NCBI GenBank assembly: GCA_000507305.1
Contig: DF239789.1
Span: 165,419 to 229,418, forward strand
DNA length: 64,000 nt
Origin: Breviolum minutum Mf 1.05b.01
Lineage: Eukaryota > Sar > Dinophyceae > Suessiales > Symbiodiniaceae
Direction: 5' to 3'
Below the pieces are notes generated by a model, which was not told the DNA's origin, ran no database searches, and saw only the letters and a list, made by a program, of their open reading frames with translations. The number at the start of each line of letters is the position of its first letter. The first letter of the stretch is position 1. Shown in pieces: positions 55,592-64,000 of the stretch. The position numbers and the translations under genes were made by a program.

Positions 55592-56235
55592 TTATGGAAG
55601 CTGAACAATTCCTGATTTCATGGCACCACCAAACTACCCCCCCACTAGAAATAAGAGCTTATTAAGGGGTAAAAAAACATGAAATAGAAGGTGTTTTTTT
55701 CTAAATGGGGTGATTGGCCTGACAAGTTATTGCCCACCATTGGCTCTTAGGAATGCCTTATTAAACTAGTTGATGATTACTATGTTCTTCCAAGTGGCCT
55801 TTTGGGGCGGTCTTTAGGGTGGTGAAAAAAGATGACTTTTTCATGTTGGGTGATGTTTGGCAAAAGGGCCATGTTTGAAAAAAACCGCTTTATATAAAAA
55901 ACAATGAAGCTGAAGATCTATTTTTTGGGTGTACGGCGGCTTTTTGTACAGAATGCCATGTCAGTTTTTTCACATGGCATATATCTGTGAAGAAAGATCC
56001 CCCCGTGACACCTAACATGTTCCTTGAAAACCAATGGTTGGAAGACGTATTTTCCTTTTGAAACAGTCCCTTNTTTTTTGATATCCCAAGTGATTAGCCG
56101 GATTTCTGAACCATCAACAGTAGGAAAACCTACATTTACCATAAAAATCTTCCAAATGTTGGTAAATAAACCATATACCATAAAAATCCTTGGATTTCTT
56201 CCATCAACAGTAGCGTTCTTTTTTTTCAAAAAACC

Positions 56236-56300
56236 CTTCCCGTCCTTCAAGAAGCCCAAGGATTCGACCCGATGAGTCTCGGGTTCTCGTTCCGCCATTG
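56236..56300 (-). pseudogene. Decayed copy of the 51.3 kb exon (unit 2)
   Basis: Copy of the 51323-51453 exon reading MAEREPETHRVESLGFLKDG. The donor AAG|GTTTTT of unit 1 has become AAGGGTTTT, and the upstream frame meets TAA, so this copy may be non-functional or spliced differently. Confidence 0.45.
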
Positions 56301-56373
56301 GAATTTTTGGCGCTTATGTTGCGCAAAAATGCGAAAATCGGGAATGTCAGAGACCATTTCCTTTAAAGGATTC

Positions 56374-56587
56374 CTGGTTGGTGGTTGAACCAACCCTATC
56401 TTCCGTTTGGGAAGATTATGAAACCATGGGAAACCTTAGGGAAGATTCGGGGATTTTACACAAAATTTACAACTAGTTGGTGGTTGAACCAACCCATTTT
56501 GAAAAATATGCAACCGTCAAATTGGGTTCATCTTCCCCAAATTTCGGGGTGAAAATTCCAAAAAATATTTGAGTTGCCACCACCTAG
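56374..56587. mobile_element. Composite M1 insertion, absent from unit 1
   Basis: A partial M1 (56374-56400) plus a complete M1 (56473-56587, CTAGTTGGTGGTTGAACC to GAGTTGCCACCACCTAG). Flanks ATTC/ATTC (GATTCC). Unit 1 reads AAAGGATTCCAGTTCCGAC at 51441-51459. Confidence 0.9.
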
Positions 56588-56930
56588 ATTCCAGTTCCGA
56601 CTCAACATTTTTCGCTTGGGGTAAAGTGTGGTTGTTTTATCCTTTGGGGTTATAGTAGGTTTCGAAAGGTTTGGGGGATTTTCTTCGTTGAAAGAGAAAG
56701 GAATTCTGATCGGTTTTACATTCCCTGAAAACTAGCAGTTCGCGCCTGAAAATAGGCCATCCCAAAGGAAACTAGTATTCCAACCATATCATTGGAGGGT
56801 AGTTGCGTGATTTCTTTTGTGGGGGAGGAGGAATCCAGGATAGATTGTTTATCAGATTTTTTCCTGCACATTTTTTGTGAGTGTCTCTAGATGTCATTGT
56901 CTATGCCTTCACTTTGCTACACTTAATTAC

Positions 56931-57088
56931 ACTGAACAATATGTTTGTCTTGGCATCGTGGACTCTCAATGAGAAACCTTCAAAAAAAATGCTCTTTTGG
57001 GAGGGGACCTTTTCGTTTTTAAATGTCTTAAACAAACTGTTTTTCCCATGGGTGTTTCGTGATTTTTGCGCAACTGCTGTCTTGATGT
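56931..57088 (-). CDS. Unit 2 copy of the 161-nt exon (158 nt)
   Basis: Counterpart of 51782-51942, three bases shorter by an in-frame codon loss (KTFNI to KTNI). Substitutions include S to A and C to F. The donor is CAGT|GTAATT. Retained frame after duplication argues for coding. Confidence 0.5.
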
Positions 57089-57150
57089 CTTGAATCTAGA
57101 AACCAACGGTTCAATTTGCTACCGCTATCAATGATGGAGGTAACACCTTG

Positions 57151-57204
<54 letters not shown>
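57151..57204. repeat. ATC microsatellite, unit 2
   Basis: (ATC)n only; the AGC block of unit 1 is missing. Confidence 0.9.
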
Positions 57205-57283
57205 TACTAAGACATTATCAATAAACCATCCCCTGCAAGACTATTAGACAGATCAGTTTTGGAGTCCAGAATTTCTTCAACAC

Positions 57284-57384
57284 CTATCAATCTGAGGTTG
57301 GTATTGAAAAGCTTCTGCAAAGTCAATGAATCCCGAGTTGGGCGGTGTTTGCAAACGCACACCTCCCAGGTTATCTGTTGACAT
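57284..57384 (-). CDS. Unit 2 copy of the 101-nt exon
   Basis: Counterpart of 52207-52307 with the same length and splice sites; the only residue change I noticed is D to G in DNLGDV. Confidence 0.5.
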
Positions 57385-57425
57385 CTGGTGGTTAAACAGG
57401 GGAAATTTATGAAGGGAAACCTTGC

Positions 57426-57550
57426 CTAGTTGGTGGTTGAACCAACCCATTTAGAAAAATATGCGAACCGCCAAATTGGAGCGGATCGAATTTCCCCAGA
57501 AATCCGGGTGAAAATTCCAAAAAAATATTGAAACGTTGCCACTTGCCTAG
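57426..57550. mobile_element. M1 element (GAACCGCC subtype), unit 2
   Basis: CTAGTTGGTGGTTGAACC to GTTGCCACTTGCCTAG. Corresponds to both 52349 and 53144 of unit 1. Confidence 0.8.
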
Positions 57551-57661
57551 TAGATTATATAAGAAATAACCCCGGGATTATATTATATAAGAAATCAACG
57601 GTTCATGTAGGTGAATATACCAGTCCCATGGTATGGTATGGGATTGATAAGCTGCAAAGTC

Positions 57662-57880
57662 AATCAATCCTTTCACTGTTTTTTCCGCTTCATTTGCCTT
57701 GCATTGTGCAATCATCTCAGCAGGTGAACCGAGAAACGATGCTTCGCTTCGCGAACGTTTGCAATCATCTCAGCAGGTGAACCGAGAAACGATGCTTCGC
57801 TTCGCGAACGATTGTGGATGTCTTCCGCACCATGCGTGCATTGAGCGCAGGCACATGGAAGATAGCATTGAAACGCAGGC
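57662..57880 (-). CDS. Unit 2 copy of the cysteine-rich exon
   Basis: Counterpart of 53345-53523. A direct duplication of about 50 bases (57711-57760 and 57766-57809 share AACCGAGAAACGATGCTTCG) inserts extra codons, and the hairpin next to the acceptor is absent. The exon may be altered. Confidence 0.4.
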
Positions 57881-58159
57881 AATATGAAGATGCCACAAAA
57901 TGATCTGTTTTTTCAGCGAAGTGTCATCACCAAGCAGGAAACCTGCCCCGTGATGACACCCCTTGGTTAAAACAGCATTGAAGGTAAGTTGCTTAGTATC
58001 TGAATTCAAGCCCTTTTTTTGAACGTACTGATCTACTCATTTTCTTCTACCGCCGTTTTTCTCGTTACGGCTCCGTAGTCCAAATGCCATCTGCCCATGA
58101 CATCAATGACTTCGACCAGTCCTGACGAAAACTGCTGGCAGCGGCTGCATGACTCATCA

Positions 58160-58249
58160 CCCATAGCATCCATGTATGGTATATTTACCTACATTTGGTT
58201 GATTTTTATGGTAAATGTAGGTTTATATACCATACATGGATCCTATGGG
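58160..58249. mobile_element. M2 element, absent from unit 1
   Basis: CCCATAGCATCCATGTATGG to CCATACATGGATCCTATGGG. Unit 1 reads GACTCATCATGACTCATC at 53852-53869 without it. Confidence 0.9.
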
Positions 58250-58871
58250 TTATGACTCATCTCTTTTTTGGGGGGGCAAACCTTTCTTTAAAGGTACCCT
58301 AAAGCACAGTTTTGAATTCCCACAAATTTTGACTTCGACGTAAAATCTCCCACTTCAACAGCTGTTCTCAACAAATTTGAAACTGACCCGACTTATCCAC
58401 AACGAAGGTTTCAACTTCCGAAATATCACATGGGGCATCCAACTCTCAACTCTCAAAATCCCAGAGAGAAATTCCAAGTTTTCTGTTGACCAACAATGTT
58501 TTCATGTTTTCCGGTGTCCTTCTGAAAGTTCAATCCGAAGCCGGATTTTCCCCAAAGGCGACTGGGGGGGCAAGCCTTCCTGGTCGACGCCCGAAGAAAA
58601 CGGAGTTTTTGTGTTTTTTTTTGAATGAAAAGCGAAGACTCGCAAATTTGATGAAATCCATGTATGCTGTTTTATTTGATTGTATTTACAGTATACCTAT
58701 ACGTGTTGGTATCCTGTGGTTGGTTTTTCTTGTGATAAATGTAGGCGAATATACCATATATGGATCTGATGTATCTTGAATTCAAGACAATAAGGATGAC
58801 CAGAAAACATGTGCAACGCCTGATATCTTTTTATGAAAGAAGTTGATTTCAACGGAGTACACAAACCCACC

Positions 58872-58993
58872 CCTGGAACTCCAAACAACCACTTTAAAAT
58901 GGATGTTTGGCGAAACAACCGTTTTTTAGTGTAACAATTTGGAGTCATCCTGTTGAAACAACCATTAAAAAACTGGTTGTTTAGGGTACCAGG
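58872..58993. mobile_element. M6 element, unit 2 copy
   Basis: CTGGAACTCCAAACAACC to TGGTTGTTTAGGGTACCAGG, so it predates the duplication. Confidence 0.85.
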
Positions 58994-59029
58994 CCTATCT
59001 TGATCTTGTTGGTGGATGCAACAACTTAC

Positions 59030-59125
59030 CACATGTTTCGCATATGCCCGGCTCCTTCAGCCATTCATTGAATCCACACATTTCTTCTTCGTGCGCCTTT
59101 CGCGTCGCAAAAAGCGTGCAAAGAA
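59030..59125 (-). CDS. Unit 2 copy of the 96-nt exon
   Basis: Same 96-nt length, acceptor CACAAG| and donor GTG|GTAAG as 54615-54710. Encodes ATRKAHEEEMCGFNEWLKEP, then GICETC. Residue differences cluster in AIHEWLQ to GFNEWLK. Confidence 0.55.
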
Positions 59126-59330
59126 CTTGTGAAGGATATGGAGAAATCCATGCGGGACAAAAACACAAAAATAACATCAACATAATCTTCAGCATCCTTC
59201 AACCAGCATGAAACAAAAATAACATCTACCCCTTCTTTCACAGTTTCAAAAACTCATCTCAACATATCTGAACTCATGGAATTTCCGATAAACAATGCGA
59301 TCACATCTTGATGTGCCTCCAATTTTTCAC

Positions 59331-59443
59331 CGCCAATCTCCCCTGGGAGGATTCACCATCCCCATCCGGGCCCATCGATCCTCGAGTTGCTGGATGGCTG
59401 CATCCACCCGTGGTGGGTTTGAGGCGCGGCGCCTTCGTTGCAC
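59331..59443 (-). CDS. Internal exon, basic and helical
   Basis: 113 nt between GCAGCTAG| and TTGGCG|GTGAAA. It encodes VQRRRRASNPPRVDAAIQQL, then EDRWARMGMVNPPRGDW plus two bases. GC-rich codons contrast with the flanks. It lies just outside the right end of duplication unit 2, so it is a single-copy exon 5' of the duplicated exons. Confidence 0.5.
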
Positions 59444-59742
59444 CTAGCTGCAGCTGGGATTGGTAGATATATCGTTCGTCCCATGGGAATCCGGAAAATG
59501 GGATTTCGGAAACTGCATGGTCTCGAAGGCAGGAACTTCTCGTTTGTCAATTCAAGTTGGCATATCATGACTAATGGAAAAAATGGTTGTCTCACTGTTT
59601 CCATCCATTCAAAACTGGTTGATGGTGGAAGAAATAGCTACAGCTACCCCTTCATAGCCGGCCTTATTCCTGCTAGAAAATTGGGAGACCCTCAAAGATT
59701 CACATAAATATTCGGGGTTGGTCAAGTCAATGTTTCAAGTTA

Positions 59743-59833
59743 CCCACAGGATCCAGGCATGGTATATTTGCCTACGTTTTGTTGATTTTTATGATAAATG
59801 TAGGTAAATATATACCATACATGGATCCTATGG
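59743..59833. mobile_element. M2 element
   Basis: CCCACAGGATCCAGGCATGG to ATACCATACATGGATCCTAT and GG. Confidence 0.8.
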
Positions 59834-60104
59834 CTTAGAAAAAAATGAGTTGAAAGATGCTTCAACAAATCTAAGAACTGGCACTGAATTTTTTGAGAAA
59901 TGGCTTGATGGCAGCTCAAACTCTACACAAGGTGTGTATTATATGGTTGTTTTGTTTTTGTTCAACAAAATCTTGAAGACATTTACCAACATATTTTGAA
60001 AATATGTACTTGGCATCCTATGATTGTAGACTTGTAGGTAACAGGTATTACATTGCAATTTGGTAGCTCGTTGCAATCTCTTGGAAATGAAGTTTAACTC
60101 TGTG

Positions 60105-60290
60105 CTACCATCCTTTGGAGTTACACTGACATTGTGACTACGAACAAAAAACTCAAACATCATGGCTTCGCATTTTCCCCTCCCCGGCTGCAATCTTCCA
60201 CCAACCAGGATGAGAGTACATGTCTCCGCTGAATACCTATAATCTATACAGTAAACCTTGATTTGCCACTGTTGCTCGGGGCACCCAAAC
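60105..60290 (-). CDS. Possible exon, unrecognised protein
   Basis: Frame with YSAETCTLILVGGRLQPGRG, then KCEAMMFEFFVRSHNVSVTP and ELNFISKRLQRATKLQCNTC. Long open minus frame of mixed composition; ends unknown. Confidence 0.35.
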
Positions 60291-60442
60291 AAGTCAGCCC
60301 TTAGCCTTTACCACCAAGCTGACCTTGTCCACGCCGTTCCAATCAGCCGCTCTCCAGTCTGTAGTGGCAATGCCGATGAAACTTCCCACAAATCACTCCC
60401 AACTCTTGATCAAAGCTTCTAAAAACTTCAGGATCATCAGTT

Positions 60443-60564
60443 CCTGGTACCCTAAAACAACAATTTTTAAATTGATGGTTGGTGAAACATACATTTTTAA
60501 TGTAACAATTTGGCGTCATCCAATTGAAACACCTGTTTAAAAATGGGTGTTGCAGAATTCCAGG
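60443..60564. mobile_element. M6 element
   Basis: CCTGGTACCCTAAAACAAC to GTTGCAGAATTCCAGG. Confidence 0.75.
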
Positions 60565-60593
60565 TTTGTATGTTCCTTTAAAAAAAATCCAGG

Positions 60594-60645
60594 GGAATCT
60601 GTCTAATCTGGCCTGCAATGCTTCCACCGGATCGGATGTACTCCT
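60594..60645 (-). CDS. Possible small coiled-coil exon
   Basis: After TGTGTCAG| the frame reads STSDPVEALQARLDRFPW. Short, helical, between M9 and M6 elements. Donor not fixed. Confidence 0.3.
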
Positions 60646-60944
60646 GACACAAATGCATGCACGTCATGGGACACCAACCCAAACAATGCCTTTTTTTTAT
60701 AAGGGAAATCCCTCAAAATTGGCGAAATACATGAATCTGTAATTGTGGGTGATCCCCCCCCCTAAAATGGGTCCCATTCAATGACCCCGACGTCTTATGC
60801 GTTCGGCGTTCGTTTTTTGGCAAATTTCTGCACAGATCGCTGTTTGAACCGTTTGCCTTCGATCTCTGCGAGGCACGCAGCAGCTCTGCGTCCTGTGCGG
60901 CCGGAGACAAGCACCCAGTCGTGTGTTTTCCGAAACATCCATAT

Positions 60945-61092
60945 GAGCTACGAAAAAAACCCTCAGATACTTTCCATGAAATACTGGTTGCTTAAGAGGG
61001 ATGTTTTTTTAAATAATCCCCATATAACTGGGTACTTAGATTTCATCCCCTAAAAATCCCCTAACCAACCAGGGGCCTTTTTTTCATGGCTC
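60945..61092. mobile_element. M9 element with ATAT duplication
   Basis: GAGCTACGAAAAAAACCC to GGGGCCTTTTTTTCATGGCT plus C; ATAT on both sides. Confidence 0.85.
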
Positions 61093-61784
61093 ATATGGTT
61101 CAGTCACAACACAAACACAACACATGTAGGTTCCAAGCCTCCAACGCCACCAAAATCGCTTCTCTTTGCTGCGCCTGGATTGGAAGCGACATCAGTAGAG
61201 ATGAGAAACAACGACCTACTTACCCCATAGGATCCATGGGACTGGTATATAGATCCTATGGGTACTGCCAGGGCCTGGAATTTGGTTGCTGCACTGCCTC
61301 TACTGACAAGAACATGCCACGTACATCTTGCTACAATTGTTACAATTGTAGCATACCAAAGATGAACAGCAAAATCTAGTGAGGGTCTGGTACATCCCAT
61401 GTGGTTGGCCGGAGTTCTTCCAAAAGTCTGCAACACAAATCAACAAATATATTGTGTATAACTTTAATCTATATATATAATATATCACACAGAAATAAAT
61501 TATATAGTCTATGAATATCATACATAGTATACATATATATGTATATACATAATATGTACAATTGGAGCCATTGACTTGCAAACAGTAGTCTGACAACTTT
61601 CAAACCCCCCAAACTGCCACATGTTTGCCGCCCCATTTTCATTTCAAAAAATACTGAATGAAATCATATTTTTTCACAACTCTCGCAGGATTTTCCAATG
61701 GCTTTCGATTGGGCGTTGATGATTGATAGACAGTATCTTGTTGATAGGATTCCTTACGGCTTATGATACTGAGATGTGCCAGGG

Positions 61785-62250
61785 TCTAAACTCCCTATGT
61801 TGAGGATGGTCATCCGACCTTGAATAGGAAGCCTTAATGGGTATATATCACCCCCTATTGGGTTGAGATTCCCATCCCCTATGGAAATAATGGGAGTTTA
61901 AATCAACTCATCGAGCCCCTGATTAAAAACGTGAGCACTATCCCCCTTGAATGTATCAATCAAGGATCCCCATAGCACAAAAGAAATAATTTTCCAGATG
62001 AAGAAATTATTTACCCACCATGAAGTAGAGTTTTAGTTTAAAAGCCCAATCAATTTCTAGTTGGTGGTTTCAACCCCTTTAAAAGATATGCTCGTCAAAT
62101 TGGATCATTTCCCCAAATCAGGGATGAACATTCCAAAAATATTTGACTTGCCACCACCTAGAAAATAACATTTTGTCTCATTCAAGGTCCCATGCATTAG
62201 CGGCTATGTTATACCTTGGGGTTGGCCACCCCTTACCACCTAGATGTTCA
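61785..62250. repeat. Third partial copy of the 52470-53080 segment
   Basis: Shares CCTTGAATAGG, GTATATCACCCCCTAT, CCCCCTTGAATGTATCAATC, an M1 copy (62057-62161) and ACCTTGGGGTTGGCCACCCC with unit 1. Confidence 0.85.
62057..62161. mobile_element. M1 element
   Basis: CTAGTTGGTGGTTTCAACCC to GACTTGCCACCACCTAG. Confidence 0.85.
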
Positions 62251-62397
62251 ATAATGAATCCCTTTCTATAACTGGGTATGATTCAATCATTTAATCCCCT
62301 ACAGTAACCCAACCTTCACCAGGGTTAATTTAAAAAAAAACACGTAGTTTGACCGAGTTTCCTCCACGATCTCTTTTTGGTGGACAAAAAATGTTCA

Positions 62398-62485
62398 TCT
62401 TCGAGGACCGAGTTGCTGCGGCTTCACTCAAGCGCTGGTCAAGTTCTTGAACTTTGACCTCCCATGTCACCAGTTCACGGAAAAA
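62398..62485 (-). CDS. Coiled-coil exon
   Basis: Reads FRELVTWEVKVQELDQRLSE, then AAATRSSK, with clear heptad spacing. The 5' end lies in an A/T run. It probably belongs to the same coiled-coil gene as the exons at 46-60 kb. Confidence 0.4.
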
Positions 62486-63278
62486 AATCGCCCGGGAGCC
62501 GGCCCGTTATTTCAGGTAGACAGTTATAACCCCAGCAAACCCTATGAGAAAACCATGGTTGTAGATGGGTATTAACTAGGATTAACTAGGGATAAATCCA
62601 CTTATAGTAGGGACCGGCGGCCCCATCTTGCACGGCTGAAATGCCTGGGGTGTTTTTTTTCCCAAAAAACGATGGTAAAGGCATGTAGAAAACAAAAATA
62701 GTTCCAGGGATGATAGTATATACAAATTGCAAGTTACACATAAAATTACATATTTAGTAATTACATCGACTATATCATTTGACATGTATCATTGGGAGTT
62801 TACTTGCTTTGTCAAAGTTGTCTTCAATTCTGCCCTGGCCATCGTTTTGGGGTAAACCCTGGCCAACGTAGACCTTGACACTTCTGACGAAAATTACCCA
62901 ATGGGCTTTTGAGGGAGCAAATCCAACATCAACACGGTGCAAAGTTGCAATCAAGTAAACTCTTGATTATAGCTAGTCAACCAATCCCCCCTATCAACCA
63001 TTGTTTTCCCTTGGTTTTTTTTTCAGGGGAGTATTTTTTTGAGGGTAGGTTGACCTTCCAAAATTGATGGACATGTTGAAATTCATTGAAAAAACACTGT
63101 TCATTCCAATTGCTGCCATGAACTTTCTACACCAAAAATTGAAATATAACCGTCCGACGAGCCATGTTATTACATCAAACATGTTCTATATGGTCGTATT
63201 GCTAAAACAATGGTTGGATCTAAGCGTTACTAAGCATAGTCATAGTCATTTTTGTTGAATCCCATTCAAGTCCCTGAC

Positions 63279-63507
63279 TTTATAAAGCCCCCCCATGACC
63301 TCCAGTTCACTGTTCTTTTCCGAGGCCTGCGATAGAAACCGGCTCATCGGCGACCGCTGATGCATCCGTCCACCATGGAGACAAGTGAGACATAACTGAG
63401 CATTTTGCATCTGGAAATTTTCTGCTAGTGCTTCTTTCAAAACGGATTTCTGGTATGCACGTTTTGCATGTTTAAAATACAACCATCTTCCATTTCGTGA
63501 ATTTGAA
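63279..63507 (-). CDS. Internal exon, helical
   Basis: 229 nt between AAATTTAG| and TTATAAA|GTCAGG. It encodes NSRNGRWLYFKHAKRAYQKS, then VLKEALAENFQMQNAQLCLT, CLHGGRMHQRSPMSRFLSQA and SEKNSELEVMGGLYK. Basic, helical, two cysteines. Product unknown. Confidence 0.5.
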
Positions 63508-63592
63508 CTAAATTTGCCTAAGCTCGGCTGCTTGAAAGTTTCAGGGGTGTTTGGCTCCAAATCGCTCTCTGCTATGACTCATGGGATTTTAG

Positions 63593-63691
63593 ATACCCTC
63601 CAGGGAATTAACATATCCCACCTGGGGAAAAGGAAAATCATCTTCAAAATGCCATTTTTGGGGGATATGTTAGTTCCCTGGAGGGTACCCC
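63593..63691. mobile_element. M4 element
   Basis: TACCCTCCAGGGAATTAACA to TGTTAGTTCCCTGGAGGGTA; long perfect inverted ends. Confidence 0.85.
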
Positions 63692-63699
63692 CCCATTCG

Positions 63700-63750
63700 C
63701 TCCCCCTTCATCGCCTTTTGGAGTTGTTGTTGCAATTCCACGTTGGCCGC
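63700..63750 (-). CDS. Short coiled-coil exon
   Basis: After TCCATTCCAG| reads AANVELQQQLQKAMKGERMG, then runs into poly-G and the border of an M4 element (63593-63691). Helical, glutamine-rich. Confidence 0.4.
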
Positions 63751-63874
63751 CTGGAATGGAAACAACGGCACAGAATTCTTCCACAGAATCCCCAAAAAAG
63801 GATTCCCATGGGATTGATATATATAATTTACCCACATTTTCATGGGTGATTTTTATGGTAAATGGAGGATTCTA

Positions 63875-64000
63875 CTTGGAGGATCATCCCAATTAGTAAG
63901 TGGTTAGTAACCCCCATTTATAAGCCATGAAACGGCCATTTACAACTAGACCAACCCTTTTTTTTCGGGGACCTACATGGACTTACCAACCAATGTTATT
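63875..64000. mobile_element. M7 element cut by the window end
   Basis: Begins CTTGGAGGATCATCCCAATT after TA. Confidence 0.75.

Larger units (their letters stand above)
54853..59267. repeat. Tandem duplication, unit 2
   Basis: Second copy of 48134-54850, shortened by internal losses and carrying its own insertions (55414-55591, 56374-56587, 58160-58249). Ends at CATCTCAACATAT (59267). Confidence 0.85.

Overview
The window looks like a repeat-saturated nuclear segment of a dinoflagellate, probably Suessiales/Symbiodiniaceae-like, although the species cannot be named from the sequence. Three things point that way. (1) Nearly every credible exon lies on the minus strand, as in dinoflagellate unidirectional gene arrays. 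(2) A split TIR-like/TPR gene can only be joined in frame with GC and GA splice donors, which are known from dinoflagellates. (3) A BTB/POZ protein of a type common in these genomes is present. No rRNA, tRNA, CRISPR or prokaryotic operon structure is visible.

Layout. 2.2-4.8 kb: a minus-strand TIR-like/TPR gene in four exons. 14.2-15.0 kb: an intronless BTB/POZ gene of 259 codons. 15-45 kb: scattered minus-strand single exons of unrecognised genes, separated by long stretches of short palindromic elements; 22.5-24.7 kb is element-poor. 45.3-45.8 kb: the 3' end of a gene whose last intron is exactly one palindromic element. 46.3-63.8 kb: many small, often coiled-coil-like minus-strand exons that may form one large gene, with an internal tandem duplication (unit 1 48134-54850, unit 2 54853-59267) that copies at least five exons.

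Mobile DNA. I count about 14 families of 80-180 bp terminal-inverted-repeat elements without coding capacity (called M1-M14 here), together over 80 copies. M1 (ends CTAG/CTGG, inner GGTGGTTTCAACC) has about 29 copies and M2 (CCCATAGGATCCATG) about 20. M7 and M8 duplicate TA, M1 and M9 mostly 4 bp, M14 TTATG. Because a block is duplicated inside the window, several insertions can be compared with their own empty site. One M1 insertion at 45470-45582 is framed by copies of GTTC such that AG|GTTC supplies both the GT donor and the AG acceptor, and removal restores an open frame. It therefore behaves as an introner (an element that creates a spliceable intron). This, plus nested and polymorphic insertions, is the most interesting system here.

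Limits: exon edges were read by eye without transcript data; phases were checked only where stated; gene products outside the TIR/TPR and BTB genes are not recognised.
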